Position numbers and translations under genes: made by a program
DNA from: Physcomitrium patens
Taxonomy: Eukaryota; Streptophyta; Bryopsida; Funariales; Funariaceae
DNA length: 64,000 nt
NCBI RefSeq assembly: GCF_000002425.4
Contig: NC_037254.1
Coordinates: 17,868,405 to 17,932,404 of the forward strand
Direction: 5' to 3'
Notes under the pieces: model-generated
Databases searched by the model: none
The model's input: the letters and a program-made list of their open reading frames with translations, nothing else
Told to the model about the DNA's origin: nothing
In this document: positions 12,743-25,777 of the stretch, one piece after another
Layout: every line of letters starts with the position of its first letter
Position numbering within the stretch: the stretch's first letter is position 1

Positions 12743-14472
12743 AGTGAGATTATGGAGGTACAAAAGAGGAGGTACTCTCGCGAGATGAAGGTGCCTTTGA
12801 TGCGAGTTTTATTGATATTTTGGAGAATGGAAATATTATGTATAAAAAAGTTAATGATTTTAAAAGAAAAGAAAGAAAAAGATTATATAATATTGAAGGA
12901 GAATTACACAAGTTAGGTACATTGCAAGATGATGAGAGGATTTTGGGTGTTTATGAAGAAAATGGACTGGAAGATTCATTGGAATTGATTATATCTATTG
13001 GATTAGAGGATAATGATAAGATTGTTGAGATTCATTCAAGAGAGGTTTATACCATACTTGAATCTTTTCAAGCACCTGAAGTCACTGTGGAGACGAGATA
13101 TAAAACGGCAGATAAGAAGGTAAAGCATGTTGCCGGACCATTACCAGAAGATTTTAAGGAACAAATGGGAGAAGCATCAAAAGAAGCAAGTTTAAGAGAT
13201 CCAATGAGTATTGGACATCAGTTTACTGAAGAAACTTTTGAAGAATTGAAGATTGGTTCTGATGGTTCTTTATTGTCGGAGGAAATTACATACTTCAAAA
13301 AGATGTTGGCTAAACAAGGTAGATCATTTGCCTTCGAATCTTATGAAATTGGGTGTGTGGATCCGAATATTATAACACCTATGGTTATCTTCACTGTACC
13401 GCATGTACCTTGGAATCTAAGACCGATTCTAGTACCGAGGGCACATTTACCTAAATTGGTGGAACTATTGAAAGAAAAGATGAAGATGAAAATATTGGAA
13501 CCTTCATTTGGGCCATATTCTAGTCAATGGTTTATGGTACCTAAGAAGAATGGATCACTACGGTTTATTCAAGATATGCAAGTGGTGAATGCAGTAACTG
13601 TATGGAATGCAAGAATTGAATCTATTGTGGATGAATTTGTTGACGCGTTTGCAGGAAGGGCGATCTATTCAATGGGTGACTTATATTCAAGTTATGATTA
13701 ATTTCAACTTGTCGAAGGAAGTAGAGATATGACAACGATGAGGATACCACTTGGATTGGTTAGAATGCGTACTCTTCCTCAAGGTGCGACCAACTCAGTT
13801 GCGCATATGATGAATGAGATGAATAAGGTATTGAGAGATTTTATTTCAAAAAAGACTATGCCTTTTCTAGATGATGTTCCTATAAAAGGGTGAAGAGAAG
13901 GAGACAAGGATGAAACTTTAGATAAGAGAGGGTGTGACAAATATGTTGTTGATCATATACAAGATTGTGAAAAGATTTTAACTTGGCTTGGAGAAGTTCA
14001 TCTTACATTATCGGGTATGAAGTCCGTATTTGGAATACAAGAGGTTGTGATTGTTGGACATTTATGTGGATCGTACTGAAGAAAATCAGATCTGACTAAA
14101 GTTGATGCAATTGGAAGGATGAAAGAGGATTGTGATTCTTTAACAGAGGTTCGCAAGTTTTTAGTTGCATGTGTATTTTATTGAATCTGGATCCCTCATT
14201 ATGCTCACATAGTGGATCCATTATATGAACTGTTACGCAAGGGCTACCGATTTAAATGAGAAGAAAGGCATATTCAGGCAATGCAAAGATTGAAGAAATT
14301 ATTGATGTCACCTCTAATATTGAGGAAGGTTGATTATAAGTGTAATAGACCAATGAATCTTGCTGTGGACGCTAGTCCAATTGCCATTGGATGGACTGTG
14401 GGTCAAGATGATTGAAGTGAGAATAGATTTGCAGTTCGATTTAGAGCTAAAGTTTTAAGTATTCGTCAGTGT
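12743..14472 (+). pseudogene. pol: A2 pol, RT and start of RNase H
   Basis: The RT frame lies -1 relative to protease. It is open from before 12820 to 13701 and includes ENGNIMYKK, VPKKNGSLRF and YSMGDLYSSYD. A C-to-T stop follows at about 13699, then the FLDD active site (near 13864) and more stops near 13891, 14077, 14182 and 14257. The sequence breaks off at about 14472 inside RNase H (ATTCGTCAGTG), where A3 begins in the opposite orientation. No integrase remains in this copy. Confidence 0.75.
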
Positions 14473-17400
14473 ACATATTTTTTATCCAAATCATTTTCAT
14501 CTTCTTCCTGCGGAATCTCTATACCTTCATTAAGGTCTTCTATATTCATCTCCATGTATCTTTGTTTAAATATTTTTACTCGCTTCCCTGTAATTAGTAT
14601 TTTCAATTTTGTCCCATCTAACTCCCGTAATGAGTAAGTCGCATTATCATAAACAGTTGTTACTACATATGGTCCAAACCAACGTTTTGAAAATTTCCGC
14701 AAAGTACTATGTTGGTTATCCAGACTATTATCATAAACAAGTACCTAGTCACCTTCCTCGATTGCTTTTGGTCTCAATCGATGTTGCTTATCGAATCGCG
14801 CCTTGTTTTGTAACCTTGCTCTTTTTAACCTTCCCAATGCTATCTGGACATCTTCCGTTCTTTGCTCCAATTGTCGAATCCTAATAGCCAAAAGTTCTTC
14901 TCATGTCAATCCATCTTCCCATGGTAGCATACTCCAAGTAAGTACCTTTTCTTCAATCGGCATAATTGGTTTTTGACCTGTCATAAGTTCGACTGGCATA
15001 TATCTTGTCACCGAACTATGTGTTGTTCGATAAGCCTATAATGCAAATGACAAAAGCCGTGGCCACTCTTTAACTTTCCCATTACAAGCTTTAACCAATG
15101 CTTTCACAATCGGTGGGTGACCACGTTCGCTTTTTGCATTCCCTTCTGGATTATAAGCAGTAGTCAGTGATAGTTTAACTCCACATCTTTCAAAGAACTT
15201 ACGAGCTTCTTGTGCATTTAATTCTCCATGATCTCCAGTGATTTTTCCTATGCATCCGTAGCAGCAAATGACATCTTCAAGCAAAAACCTATAAATCCCC
15301 TCTGTAGATTTTGTCCTCAATGCTCTTCTTTCTACTTGATTTGATAAATCTTCACGAGCTAAAACCAAATATCTCATCTGCCATAACCCAACCGGCATAA
15401 TAACCAAATCAACAACCCATTTAAAATGAATAGCCAAAGGATACGTAGGATGAAGACCATCTCGATGTCGGATATTACAATACGATTGACAGATTTCACA
15501 TGACTCTACAAATGAGAGCACATCTCGATACATATTTTTCTACCAATATCATTCCTTGAGTTTAGCAAAAGTAGCCTAGATTCCTCTATGCCCTGCCCAT
15601 AAACTATCATGAAACTCCTTTAATAATTTTAGTCTTTCTTCCTTTTTGCCTATCACTCGTTGTAGCATCTCAATTCTTTTCTTCGGTCTCTTCCATAAGA
15701 ATCCATCTCGAAGTAAAAATCCATATGCTTTTTTTCTTATTTGTTTGAATTTTTTTGTAGACCAATTCTCCTGTTTAATCAAGGTATTCAAATAATGACC
15801 AATATCCAATAATTCTCCTTCATAAGATTCTTCAAGAAATAGCTTGTCTTCTCTGTTGAGATTTGATATTGAATAGAATTTCAATCCGACATCATCAATG
15901 TCTTCAACCATTTCGTCATCCCTCTCGTATCTTGCTCGAGATAGCATGTCTGCTACTAAATTGTCCTTCCCATTAACATGCTTAAATTCCGGATTTAGTG
16001 ACTTAATATATGCAATCCATCTCAACATTGCAATATCTGGCATTGAACAGTTGGTAATCATTCTGAGCAATGGTAAGCAATCTATTTCAATTACTACTAC
16101 TGCTCCAATCAAATAGTCCTTTTCAGCTTTCATAGCCGAAATAACTCCCCAAAGTTCTCCTTTGACTTGTGAATATATACGCTGACGAATACTTAAAACT
16201 TTAGCTCCAAATCGAACTGCAAATCTATTCCCACTTGAATCATCTTGATCCACAGCCCATCCAATGGCAATTAGACTAGCGTCCACAATAAGAATCACTG
16301 ATCTATTGTACTTATAATCAACCTTCCTCAATATTAGAGGTGACATCAATAATTTCTTCAATCTTTACATTGCCTGAATATGCCTTTCTTCCCATTTAAA
16401 TCGGTAGCCCTTGCGTAACAGTTCATATAATGGATCCGCTATGTGAGCATAATGAGGGATCCAGATTTGATAAAATACACATGCACCTAAAAACCTACGA
16501 ACCTCTGTTAAAGAATCACAATCCTCTTTCATCCTTCCAATTGCATCAACTTTAGTCGGATCTGATTTTCTTCCATACGATCCACATAAATGTCCAACAA
16601 TCACAACCTCTTGTATTCCAAATATGGACTTCATACCTGATAATGTAAGATGAACTTCTCCAAGCCAAGTTAAAATCTTTTCACAATCTTGTATATGATC
16701 AACAACATATTTGTCACACCCTCTCTTATCTAAAGTTTCATCCTTGTCTCCTTCTCTGCACCCTTTTATAGGAACATCATCCAGAAAAGGCATAGTCTTT
16801 TCTGAAATAAAATCTCTCAATACCTTATTCATCTCATTCATCATATGCGCAACTGAGTTGGTCGCACCTTGAGGAAGAGTGCACATTCTAACCAATCCAA
16901 GTGGTGTCTTCATCGTTGTCATATCTCTACTTCCTTCCACAAGTTGAAATTGATCATAACTTGAATATAAGTCACCCATTGAATAGATCGCCCTTCCTGC
17001 AAACGCGTCAACAAATTCATCCACAATAGATTCAATTCTTGCATTCCATACAGTTACTGCATTCACCACTTGCATATCTTGAATAAAACGTAGTGACCCA
17101 TTCTTCTTAGGTACCGTAAACCATCGACTAGAATACGGCGCAAATGAGGGTTCCAATATTTTCATCTTCATCTTTTCTTTTAATCGTTCCACCAATTTAG
17201 GTAAATCTACCCTCGGTACTGGAATTGGTCTTAGATTCCAAGGTACATGCGGTACAGTGAAGATAACCATAGGTGTTATAATATTCGGATCCACACACCC
17301 AATTTCATAAGATTCGAAGGCAAATGATCTACCTTGTTTAGCCAACATCTTTTTGAAGTATGTAATTTCCTCCGACAATAAAGAACCATCAGAACCAATC

Positions 17401-17910
17401 TTCAATTCTTCAAAAGTCTCTTTAATAAACTGATGTCCAATACTCATTGGATCTCTTAAACTTGCTGCTTTTGATGCTTCTCCCATTTGTTCCTTAAAAT
17501 CTTCTGGTAATGGTCCGACAACAGGCTTTACCTTCTTATCTGCCATTTTATATCTCGTCTCCACAGTGACTTCAGGTGCTTGAAAAGATTCAAGTATGGT
17601 ATAAACCTCTCTTGAATGAATCTCAACAATCTTATCATTATCCTCTAATCCAATAGATGTAATCAATTCCAATAAATTTTCTAGTCCATTTTCTTCATAA
17701 ATACCTAAAATCCTCTCATCATCTTGTAATGTACCTAACTTGTGTAATTCTCTTTTAATATTATATAATCTTTTTTTTTTTTTTTTTTTTTTAAATCATT
17801 AATTTTCTTATACATAATATTTCCATTCTCCAATATACCAATAAAACTCGCATCGAAGGCACCTTCATCTCGCGAGAGTACCTCCTCTTTTGTACCTCCA
17901 TAATCTCGCT
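14473..17910 (-). pseudogene. pol: A3 pol (RT, RNase H, integrase)
   Basis: Long open stretch 17672-16365 (435 codons) holds the RT, with VPKKNGSLRF, LPQGATNS and active site FLDD (near 16785). One C-to-T stop (16362-16364) separates it from RNase H and the integrase zinc finger (16361-15576), which ends in an amber stop shared with A1. The integrase core follows (15533-15036, with NPEGNAKSERGHPP holding the catalytic Glu), then two stops shared with A4 near 15036 and 14905. The C-terminal GPY/F-like motif (RWFGPYVV, near 14680) is present. The 3' end is replaced by a short tail ending KKYVH. Confidence 0.8.
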
Positions 17911-18398
17911 TTACAGTGGTACCTCCCTAAAATCCTTAAATCCTTCAACAATCTTTGGCAATGGTTTCTCCCTCAACCTATCTCGCTTCCGTTCATGGTT
18001 AGGAGGTACTGTTAGAAATTGTACAGCTTTCCTCTCATCTTCGCTACGTATCCTTGCATAAGCAGAACCATCTTCAAGTACTTTTGTTTCCATCCGTGTT
18101 GCCATAATAGAAGGTTGTCCTGAAATCAATGGATAAGATGTTGTATCTTGAACAAAGAAATGTTGCTCCGTCGCAACATCCCCAATCCAAATTTTGACAT
18201 CAGGACAAGCTCCATATAAATTTTTCGTGTATTATTAGTTGCTTGTATTGCCCATCCATATTCCATATCAATTGGCCATTTTTGTTTCTTATAAAGATCT
18301 TTAGACATAAGATTTATTTCAGAACCATGGTCGACTAAAGCAACAATTGGTTCTTCTATATCTCTTACTTTCACCAATACCTCAGTAGTTGCCCTTGC
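17911..18398 (-). pseudogene. pro: A3 protease region, frameshifted
   Basis: Begins in frame with gag after the amber codon (18399-18401) with motif DHGSEINLMS. An indel near 18225 breaks the frame before the second half, which resumes at 18129 and ends in the conserved ochre codon. Confidence 0.7.
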
Positions 18399-20282
18399 CT
18401 AATGCTTTCGAGTATAATGACTCAAAGTTTCCATTTCCTTATCACTATAATCTTCAAAATATACTCGTTGATTATACCCATTTTTTTCATTTGTTGGTTG
18501 CTTGTAACCAATATCAACTTTTTCTTCATCTTTGTAAATTCTAGTATCAATAGCATGATTCATTTCAGTTTCGCCCATTAATTGCCTCTTTCGCTTAATA
18601 CTATCAATGATAATATCATGAAACTCCTTCTTTGTAATTTCCAAAACTTCTTTCAATATGAATTCCACCTTAGCATTTAATATACGTTCTTCCAATACCC
18701 CTTTCAAATTTGTTGCCGTTTTAATGTCAAAAAGTAGCTTATAAGCAATTGATTTGTTCTTATCTTTTGTCTCCCTTGTTTTTTCTTCCAATGATGCTGA
18801 GGTATCCTTTATATGTAATTCTTGTGAAGCTCCCTTCCGAGCCTTGTTTCCTCGAGTTTACCTCTTAGAAGAATTTCCTTCTCTCGTATCATCAAAATTT
18901 CCTCGTCTCTTTTCTTCCATCAAAGCTTCGTGTTGGCTCTTATCAATATATGCATGAACTGAAAGAGACTCAACAGGATCCTCCCAACATGTTGCACCTT
19001 GTATTGTAGTTGCAGTCCTCAATAATGCTTCTCGAGGTAATTTTCCTTCTTGCATTGTAGAAATGATAGAAGCCCAAAATTCACTAGTTTTCGTACTTCC
19101 ACCAATTTCATCATCTACTCTAGCACCATAACTTGCACTTTCTCGTGCTACTGTTTCATGTTCTTTTAAGTAATCTTGAACCAATGCTCTCATTCCTCCC
19201 TTGCCAAAATTGGTTTGAAGAAGATCCTCCCTATCTTTTAATACTATCTTCCCATCTTTCCAACAAATAATTCTTTGCCATATCATATTATTAAATTCAT
19301 TGCAATCTTTCCTAGTGTGTGAAGCATCATCACACCAAATGCATCTTTGTACATATCTTTGTTTTGAAACATTCTTCGAATTGTTTATAGAAGTATTCTC
19401 TTCAAGTCTTGCCAATTTGATTTGAAGATCTCGCATTCCTCGTATAATTTCTTCCATATCCATATCTGCTTTCTTTGACAAGGATGTCGAAGGTTGAACT
19501 GTAGGCATTGTTGGTGGTATTGTACGTACTGGAGCTTTGGGTGCTTGTACTGGTTTCGGAATATTACTCCTATCCTTCCTCCTTTCTTTTTTTGTAAGCA
19601 ATCCCACCGCATCTTCAACGTTCTTCCACTTCGTTGTCAATCCTTCATCTTCTTCTTTGTCTTCAAGAAGGGGTTCTAATTTCTCTTGCAATTCTTCATC
19701 AGCAGCTTGAAGAAATAGATCAACTTTGTTCGGCTCCAATGTCAATTTTTTTACCTTCGACAATTGAGAGTACTGCCTCTCAAATTCCCTTAGTAGCTCT
19801 GTTGCTTGCAAATTCTTATTAGGGCATCTAATCCATTTTAGAAACAACTTTTTAGTAATGCGATCAGCATCTTCCAAGAAATATTTGTCTTTCAATGCAT
19901 GTGAAAAAACCTCCCATGAATTCCCATAATAATTTGTAATCGATGTAATATGGTCTCTTATCTCTAATATCATGGTAGGTCCAAATAATTCAACCATTTT
20001 CTTTTCAGAAACCCGATTTAATTCCATTTCACGAACATAACATCTTAAATACCTTGAAATATTCCTTCCATCAAATTGATCAATTTTATTGACCACTGCT
20101 TGCAATGCTTTGGTTGCCAAAGCTTCCTTTCGATCATTGCTTTGCTGTTGTTGCATTGATAATGAGAAGGCTTGAAACATACTAGTAATAGATGGATCCA
20201 TGTGCATACCTTGTCCTTTAGAAGAACCCCCACCAGAAACTCCTCCCAAAGATCCTTCAAAATTTTTATTTTCATTCTCCAT
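18399..20282 (-). pseudogene. gag: A3 gag, best preserved family A Gag
   Basis: From the ATG at 20282 the frame is open for 474 codons and then interrupted by one C-to-T ochre stop (18858-18860, CAA in A5). After it the frame runs on to the amber codon at 18399-18401, about 628 codons in all. Visible parts: low-complexity Gly/Ser N-terminus, Gln run (MQQQQ), helical capsid-like region, Lys/Glu-rich linker, predicted coiled stretch, CCHC knuckle CIWCDDASHTRKDC (near 19320), and a C-terminal Lys/Glu-rich region. The single knuckle and length fit Ty3/gypsy Gag. Confidence 0.8.
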
Positions 20283-20353
20283 AAAAATAAAAATAAAATC
20301 AAATAAAATCCAATACCTTCCACCTCAAGCTTTAACATCGGGTTCACCACTTT

Positions 20354-20512
20354 TATCATATTACGTGCTTTCCTGCTTGAGAACACACCGAGCATCTCGC
20401 TATAGAAGGTAGTATGGAGATTTGCTTATATTCAAGCAGTCCATTGGTTTTTGACTGTTAGAATATAAATAATTATAAGAATATATCATAAATCTATACG
20501 GATGTCTTTTGA
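20354..20512 (-). repeat. A3 5' LTR remnant
   Basis: The first 159 bp next to the PBS side of the LTR, starting TATCATATTA (mutated TGTCGTATTA). It ends at TTTTGAT and abuts a plus-strand LTR piece, making a short inverted LTR pair. Confidence 0.75.
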
Positions 20513-20802
20513 TTACGGTCTAGGATTAAGTTCACGGTCTAGGATTAAGGTAATTAACGATAAAGATAAAATAAAAAATATAAAATAAATAAAATAAAAT
20601 AAAAATAACAAAAGAGATTGAAGTTAGATAGGATCTCTAGGCATTTTATATTGGAATTAAGCTTTTACATTACAATTCGATGTAGATTATATTTGGGTAG
20701 TCAAGAACCCGATAGACTGCTTGAGTACTAGCGAAACACCATACTACCTCCTACAACTAGACGCCCCGTGCATTCTCAAGTAAGATAGCACGTAATACGA
20801 CA
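20513..20802 (+). repeat. A2 3' LTR remnant
   Basis: Aligns with 10029-10297 of the A2 5' LTR and ends TAATACGACA. Near its start CACGGTCTAGGATTAAG is repeated in tandem (20513-20548), an apparent scar of the joining event. Confidence 0.8.
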
Positions 20803-20880
20803 ACGCTTCCCCAAAATTCTTGTTTCTAAGAGGATCTTATCCCAGAAAGGATGTTTCTCTCCAAACAGCATAGAGAACGG
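20803..20880 (-). repeat. A6 3' LTR, part 2
   Basis: 78 bp between the A2/A3 and A4/A5 blocks. Its CTAAGAGGATCTT and GGATGTTTCT stretches align with 57557-57610 of the A6 5' LTR. Confidence 0.65.
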
Positions 20881-22239
20881 TGTCGTATTACGTGCTTTTC
20901 TGCTCAAAAACGTGCCGAGCGTCTGACTGTAGAAGGTAGTATGGAGATTCGCCATTAGTCAAGCAGTCTATCAGTTTTTGACTACTGGAATATAAACGAC
21001 TACAAGAATATACCGTAAATCCACACGGATGTCCTTCCACTGCTTGTCGAAGTCCTTTTTGCTCCAGCCAGTAGGTCTCTAGACGTTACAGAGAACCCCG
21101 AACAATCCAATCTGCTAATCTCCGATACCGCTTTGTACTTACGATCTCGTATCCACTGACTGTCTTCTTAGATTAATCCAATAAATTTCATGCACTCCGC
21201 ATACTCAATCCTATAGACACCCTTTTAATTCTTCAATCACAGACGTAACTCGATTTCACAAAACAGTCAAGAGTATTCAAACCCACTTCATTAAAAATCT
21301 CGATTCACCATTACAATACTGACTTCAGCAGCGATTGCCTCAGCCTTCCCAAAACTCTACGAAGAAGAAAAATCCAAATTCTCTGTCTTTCCTTCCCCGA
21401 CCCGAAGCATGAAGCTCCTCTCCAATCCCCTTGATCTTCAAAAAAAAACCCCCTAATGAAACCGAACTAGTAACCTTGAAAAAAAGCTTCAAGCTAACTC
21501 TTCGATCCAAAAAAATCCCGATCTCAAAAAAAAAAAAACCTCCAAAAAACTTATTCTCCCCCTAACCTTATCCTCTGAATTTCTTCAATCTTCCGTCTTG
21601 GATCCGGAATTGGCTCCCACCGTCAAAGTTTAGATTCGAAATTGGCTCCCACCGTCACAGCTTTCTCCTCCGTTTTTACCTTTAAGAGATCCATTTACCA
21701 AAAACAATGTTCCATGAAATGGCACAGAGAATATGACAGCCTGAAACAGAATCGAAACCCCGTACTCGGATCCACATTGAGTCGCCCGACCAATTCAGGT
21801 CTCATATTGAGTAAGATGCCCGTAGTAATCCGGATGTTCCAATAATTGGATCAAATTGGTCCTTCGCGTCAGACTGGCTAAGGCCCATAGTAAGACTTGG
21901 ATTTTCCCGTAATTAGACTGCATTTGGTTATCCAACCATTGCAGGTCTCATATTGGGTAAGAGGACCCGGATTGGATTCTTGAAATTGGATCCAATTGGC
22001 TCTTCGAACCAGGCTCATCCGTTGTGTGAATTGGTCCTTTCTCTTACTGCTGACTCCCGTTATTGGAATCGAATGGAATATTTCAGTATCCCCCGGCTGA
22101 CTGTAACGAGGTGATTGAACCTGGCCACTCAGTATTTACACCGGAGTTGGTCGTTGCTCCTAATATTCGAAGTAATTGAATATTAATAAAAGTCTCCTTT
22201 CTTTATATTTTCATAGTATACTCGTGTTACAACACGACA
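20881..22239 (-). repeat. A4 3' LTR
   Basis: 1359 bp from TGTCGTATTA (LTR end, left) to AACACGACA (LTR start, right). The right side is followed by the PPT complement TCCACCCCCTCTG. Confidence 0.9.
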
Positions 22240-22301
22240 TCCACCCCCTCTGAACCTGTGCATCCTCCGGTATGCACCAATTTACCCAATTGCTGTTTGA
22301 T

Positions 22302-25300
22302 TCAGAATATATCCTCTACGTCTTTGCCCAATTCGTCTTCGTCACCTTCATTATTCAAATCACTTTCATCTTGTTGCTGTAGAATCTTTATACCTTCATT
22401 AAGGTCTTCCATATTTATCTCCGCATGTCTTCGTTTAAATATTTTTACTCGCTTCCTTGCAATTGGTGTTTTTAATTTTGTCCCATCTAACTCCCGTAAT
22501 GAGTAAGTCGCATTATCATGAACAGTTGTTACTACATATGGTCTAAACCAACGTTTTAAAAATTTTGGCAAAGTACTATGTTGATTATCCACACTATTGT
22601 CATAAACAAGTACCCAGTCACCTTCCTCGATTGCTTTTGGTCTCAATCGATGTTGCTTATCGAATCGCGCCTTGTTTTGTAACCTTGCTCTTTTTAACCT
22701 TCCCAATGCTATCTGGACATCTTCCGTTCTTTGCTCCAATTGTCGAATCCTAATAGCCAAAAGTTCTTCTCATGTCAATCCATCTTCCCATGGTAGCATA
22801 CTCCAAGTAAGTACCTTTTCTTCAATCGGCATAATTGGTTTTTGACCTGTCATAAGTTCGACTGGCATATATCTTGTCACCGAACTATGTGTTGTTCGAT
22901 AAGCCTATAATGCAAATGACAAAAGCCGTGGCCACTCTTTAACTTTCCCATTACAAGCTTTAACCAATGCTTTCACAATCGGTGGGTGACCACGTTCGCT
23001 TTTTGCATTCCCTTCTGGATTATAAGCAGTAGTCAGTGATAGTTTAACTCCACATCTTTCAAAGAACTTACGAGCTTCTTGTGCATTTAATTCTCCATGA
23101 TCTCCAGTGATTTTTCCTACGCATCTGTAGCGGCAAATGACATCTTCAAGCAAAAACCTATAAATCCCCTCTGTAGATTTTGTCCTCAATGCTCTTCCTT
23201 CTACTTGATTTGATAAATCTTCACGAGCTAAAACCAAATATCTCATCTGCCATAACCCAACCGGCATAATAACCAAATCAACAACCCATTTAAAATGAAT
23301 AGCCAAAGGATACGTAGGATGAAGACCATCTCGATGTCAGATATTAGAATACGATTGACAGATTTCACATGACTCTACAAATGAGAGCACATCTCGATAC
23401 ATATTTTTCCACCAACATCGTTCCTTGAGTTTAGCAAAAGTAGCCCAGATTCCTCTATGCCCTCCCCATAAACTATCATGAAACTCCTTTAATAATTTTA
23501 GTCTTTCTTCCTTTTTGCCTATCACTCGTTGTAGCATCTCAATTCTTTTCTTCGGTCTCTTCCATAAGAATCCATCTCGAAGTAAAAATCCATATGCTTT
23601 TTTTCTTATTTGTTTGAATTTTTTTGTAGACCAATTCTCCTGTTTAATCAAGGTATTCAAATAATGACCAATATCCAATAATTCTCCTTCATAAGATTCT
23701 TCAAGAAATAGCTTGTCTTCTCTGTTGAGATTTGATATTGAATAGAATTTCAATCCGACCTCATCAATGTCTTCAACCATTTCGTCATCCCTCTCGTATC
23801 TTGCTCGAGATAGCATGTCTGCTACTAAATTGTCCTTCCCATTAACATGCTTAAATTCCGGATTTAGTGACTTAATATATGCAATCCAAATCAACATTGC
23901 AATATCTGGTGTTGAACAGTTAATAATCATTCCAAGCAATGGCAAGTAATCTATTTCAATTACTACTACTGCCCCAATCAAATAATCCCTTTCAGCTTCC
24001 ATAGCCGAAACGACTCCCCAAAGTTCTCTTTTAACTTGCGAATATGCACGCTGACGAATACTTAAAACTTTAGTCCCAAACCAAACTGCAAATCTATTCC
24101 CACTTGAATCATCTTGATCCACAGCCCATCCAATGGCAATTAGACTAGCGTCCACAGTAAGAATCACTGATCTATTGCACTTATAATCAACCTTCCTCAA
24201 TATTGGAGGTGACATCAATAATTTCTTCAATCTTTACATTGCCTGAATATGCCTTTCTTCCCATTTAAATCGGTAGCCCTTGCGTAACAGTTCATATAAT
24301 GGATTCGCTATGTGAGCAAAATGAGGGATCCAGATTCGATAAAATACACATGCACCTAAAAACCTACAAACCTCTGTTAAAGAATCACAATCCTCTTTCA
24401 TCCTTCCAATTGCATCAACTTTAGTCGGATCTGGTTTTCTTCCGTAAGATCTGCATAAATGTCCAACAATTACAACCTCTCGCACTCCAAATACGGACTT
24501 CATACCCGATAATGTAAGATGAACTTCTCCAAGCCAAGTTAAAATCTTTTCACAATCTTGTATATGATCAACAACATATCTGCGACACCCCCTCGTATCT
24601 AAAGTTTCATCCTTGTCTCCTTCTCTGCACCCTTTTATAGGAACATCATCCAGAAAAGGCATAGTCTTTTTCGAAATAAAATCTCTCAATACCTTATTCA
24701 TCCCATTCATCATATGCGCAACTGAGTTGGTCGCGCCTTGAGGAAGAGTGCACATTCTAACCAATCCAAGCGGTGTCCTCATCATTGTCATATCTCTACT
24801 TCCTTCGGCAAGTTGAAATTGATCATAACCTGAATACAAATCACCCATTGAATAGATCGCCCTTCCAGCAAACGCCTCAGCAAATTCATCCACAATAGGT
24901 CCAATTCCTGCATTCCAGACAGTTACAGCATTCACCGGCTGCATATCTTGAATAAACCGTAGTGACCCATTCTTCTTAGGTACCGTAAACCATCGACTAG
25001 AATATGGCGCAAATGAAGGTTCTAATATTTTCATCTTTATCTTTTCTTTCAATAGTTCCACCAATTTAGGTAAATGTGCCCTCGGTACTGGAATCGGTCT
25101 TAGATTCCAAGGTACATGCGGTACAGTGAAGATAACCATAGGTATTATAATATTTGGATCCACACACCCAATTTCATGAGATTCGAAGGCAAACGATCTA
25201 CCTTGTTTAGCCAACAACTTTTTGAAGCAAGTAATTTCCTCCGGCAATAAAGAACCATCAGAACCAATCTTCAATTCTTCAAAAGTCTCTTTAGTAAACT

Positions 25301-25777
25301 GATGTCCAATACTCATTGGATCTCTTAAACTTGCTTCTTTTGATGCTTCTCTCATTTGTTCTTTAGAATCTTCTGGTAATGATCTGGCAACAGGCTTTAC
25401 CTTCTTATCTGCCATTTTATATCTCGTCTCTACTGTGACTTCTGGTACTTAAAAAGATTCAAGTATGGTATAAACCTCTCTTGAATGAATCTCAACAATC
25501 TTATCATTATCCCCTAACCCAATAGATGTAATCAATTCGAATGAATCTTCTAGTCCATTTTCTTCATAAACACCTAAAATCCTCTCATCATCTTGCAATG
25601 TACCTAACTTGTGTAATTGTCCTTCAATATCATATAATCTTTTTCTTTCTTTTCTTTTAAAATCATTAACTTTCTTATACATAATATTTCCATTCTCCAA
25701 TATACCAATAAAACTCGCATCAAAGGCACCTTCATCTCGCGAGAGTACCTCCTCTTTTGTACCTCCATAATCTCGCT
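22302..25777 (-). pseudogene. pol: A4 pol (RT, RNase H, integrase)
   Basis: One frame from about 25785 to the TGA at 22302-22304, interrupted by few stops. It includes an N-terminal connection region (25700-25449), RT (25415-24234, 393 codons, motifs VPKKNGSLRF, LPQGATNS and active-site MPFLDDVP), RNase H with TVDASLIAIGWAV, and the integrase zinc finger (HDSLWGGH ... CEIC) in one open frame (24230-23337). The integrase core follows (23306-22905) and the GPY/F-like end after that. Stops at 24231-24233, 23334-23336, near 22903 and near 22772 are mostly C-to-T or G-to-A changes. Two of them are shared with A3. Confidence 0.85.

Larger units (their letters stand above)
14473..20512 (-). mobile_element. 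A3: family A element inverted inside A2
   Basis: Minus-strand copy with nearly complete gag-pro-pol, but no 3' LTR and no PPT on the left (truncated at about 14473) and only 159 bp of 5' LTR on the right (20354-20512). Both ends are joined directly to A2 sequence without terminal TG/CA, so A3 lost its ends by deletion, or arose with A2 as an inverted composite. Confidence 0.75.
8954..20802 (+). mobile_element. A2: family A element carrying inverted A3 inside
   Basis: Plus-strand element with complete 5' LTR (8954-10297), gag-pro-RT up to 14472, and only the last 290 bp of its 3' LTR (20513-20802). The space between is filled by minus-strand A3. The outer flanks are acgt (8950-8953) and acgc (20803-20806), a 4-bp duplication with one transition, so both outer ends belong to one insertion into the A6 3' LTR. 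Confidence 0.75.

Noticed and set aside
15898-16116. Repeated plus-strand ORF beginning MSSTISSSLSYLARDS (also 1825-2043 and 23767-23949)
   Set aside because: Antisense shadow of the conserved RNase H region of family A pol; conservation comes from the sense strand.
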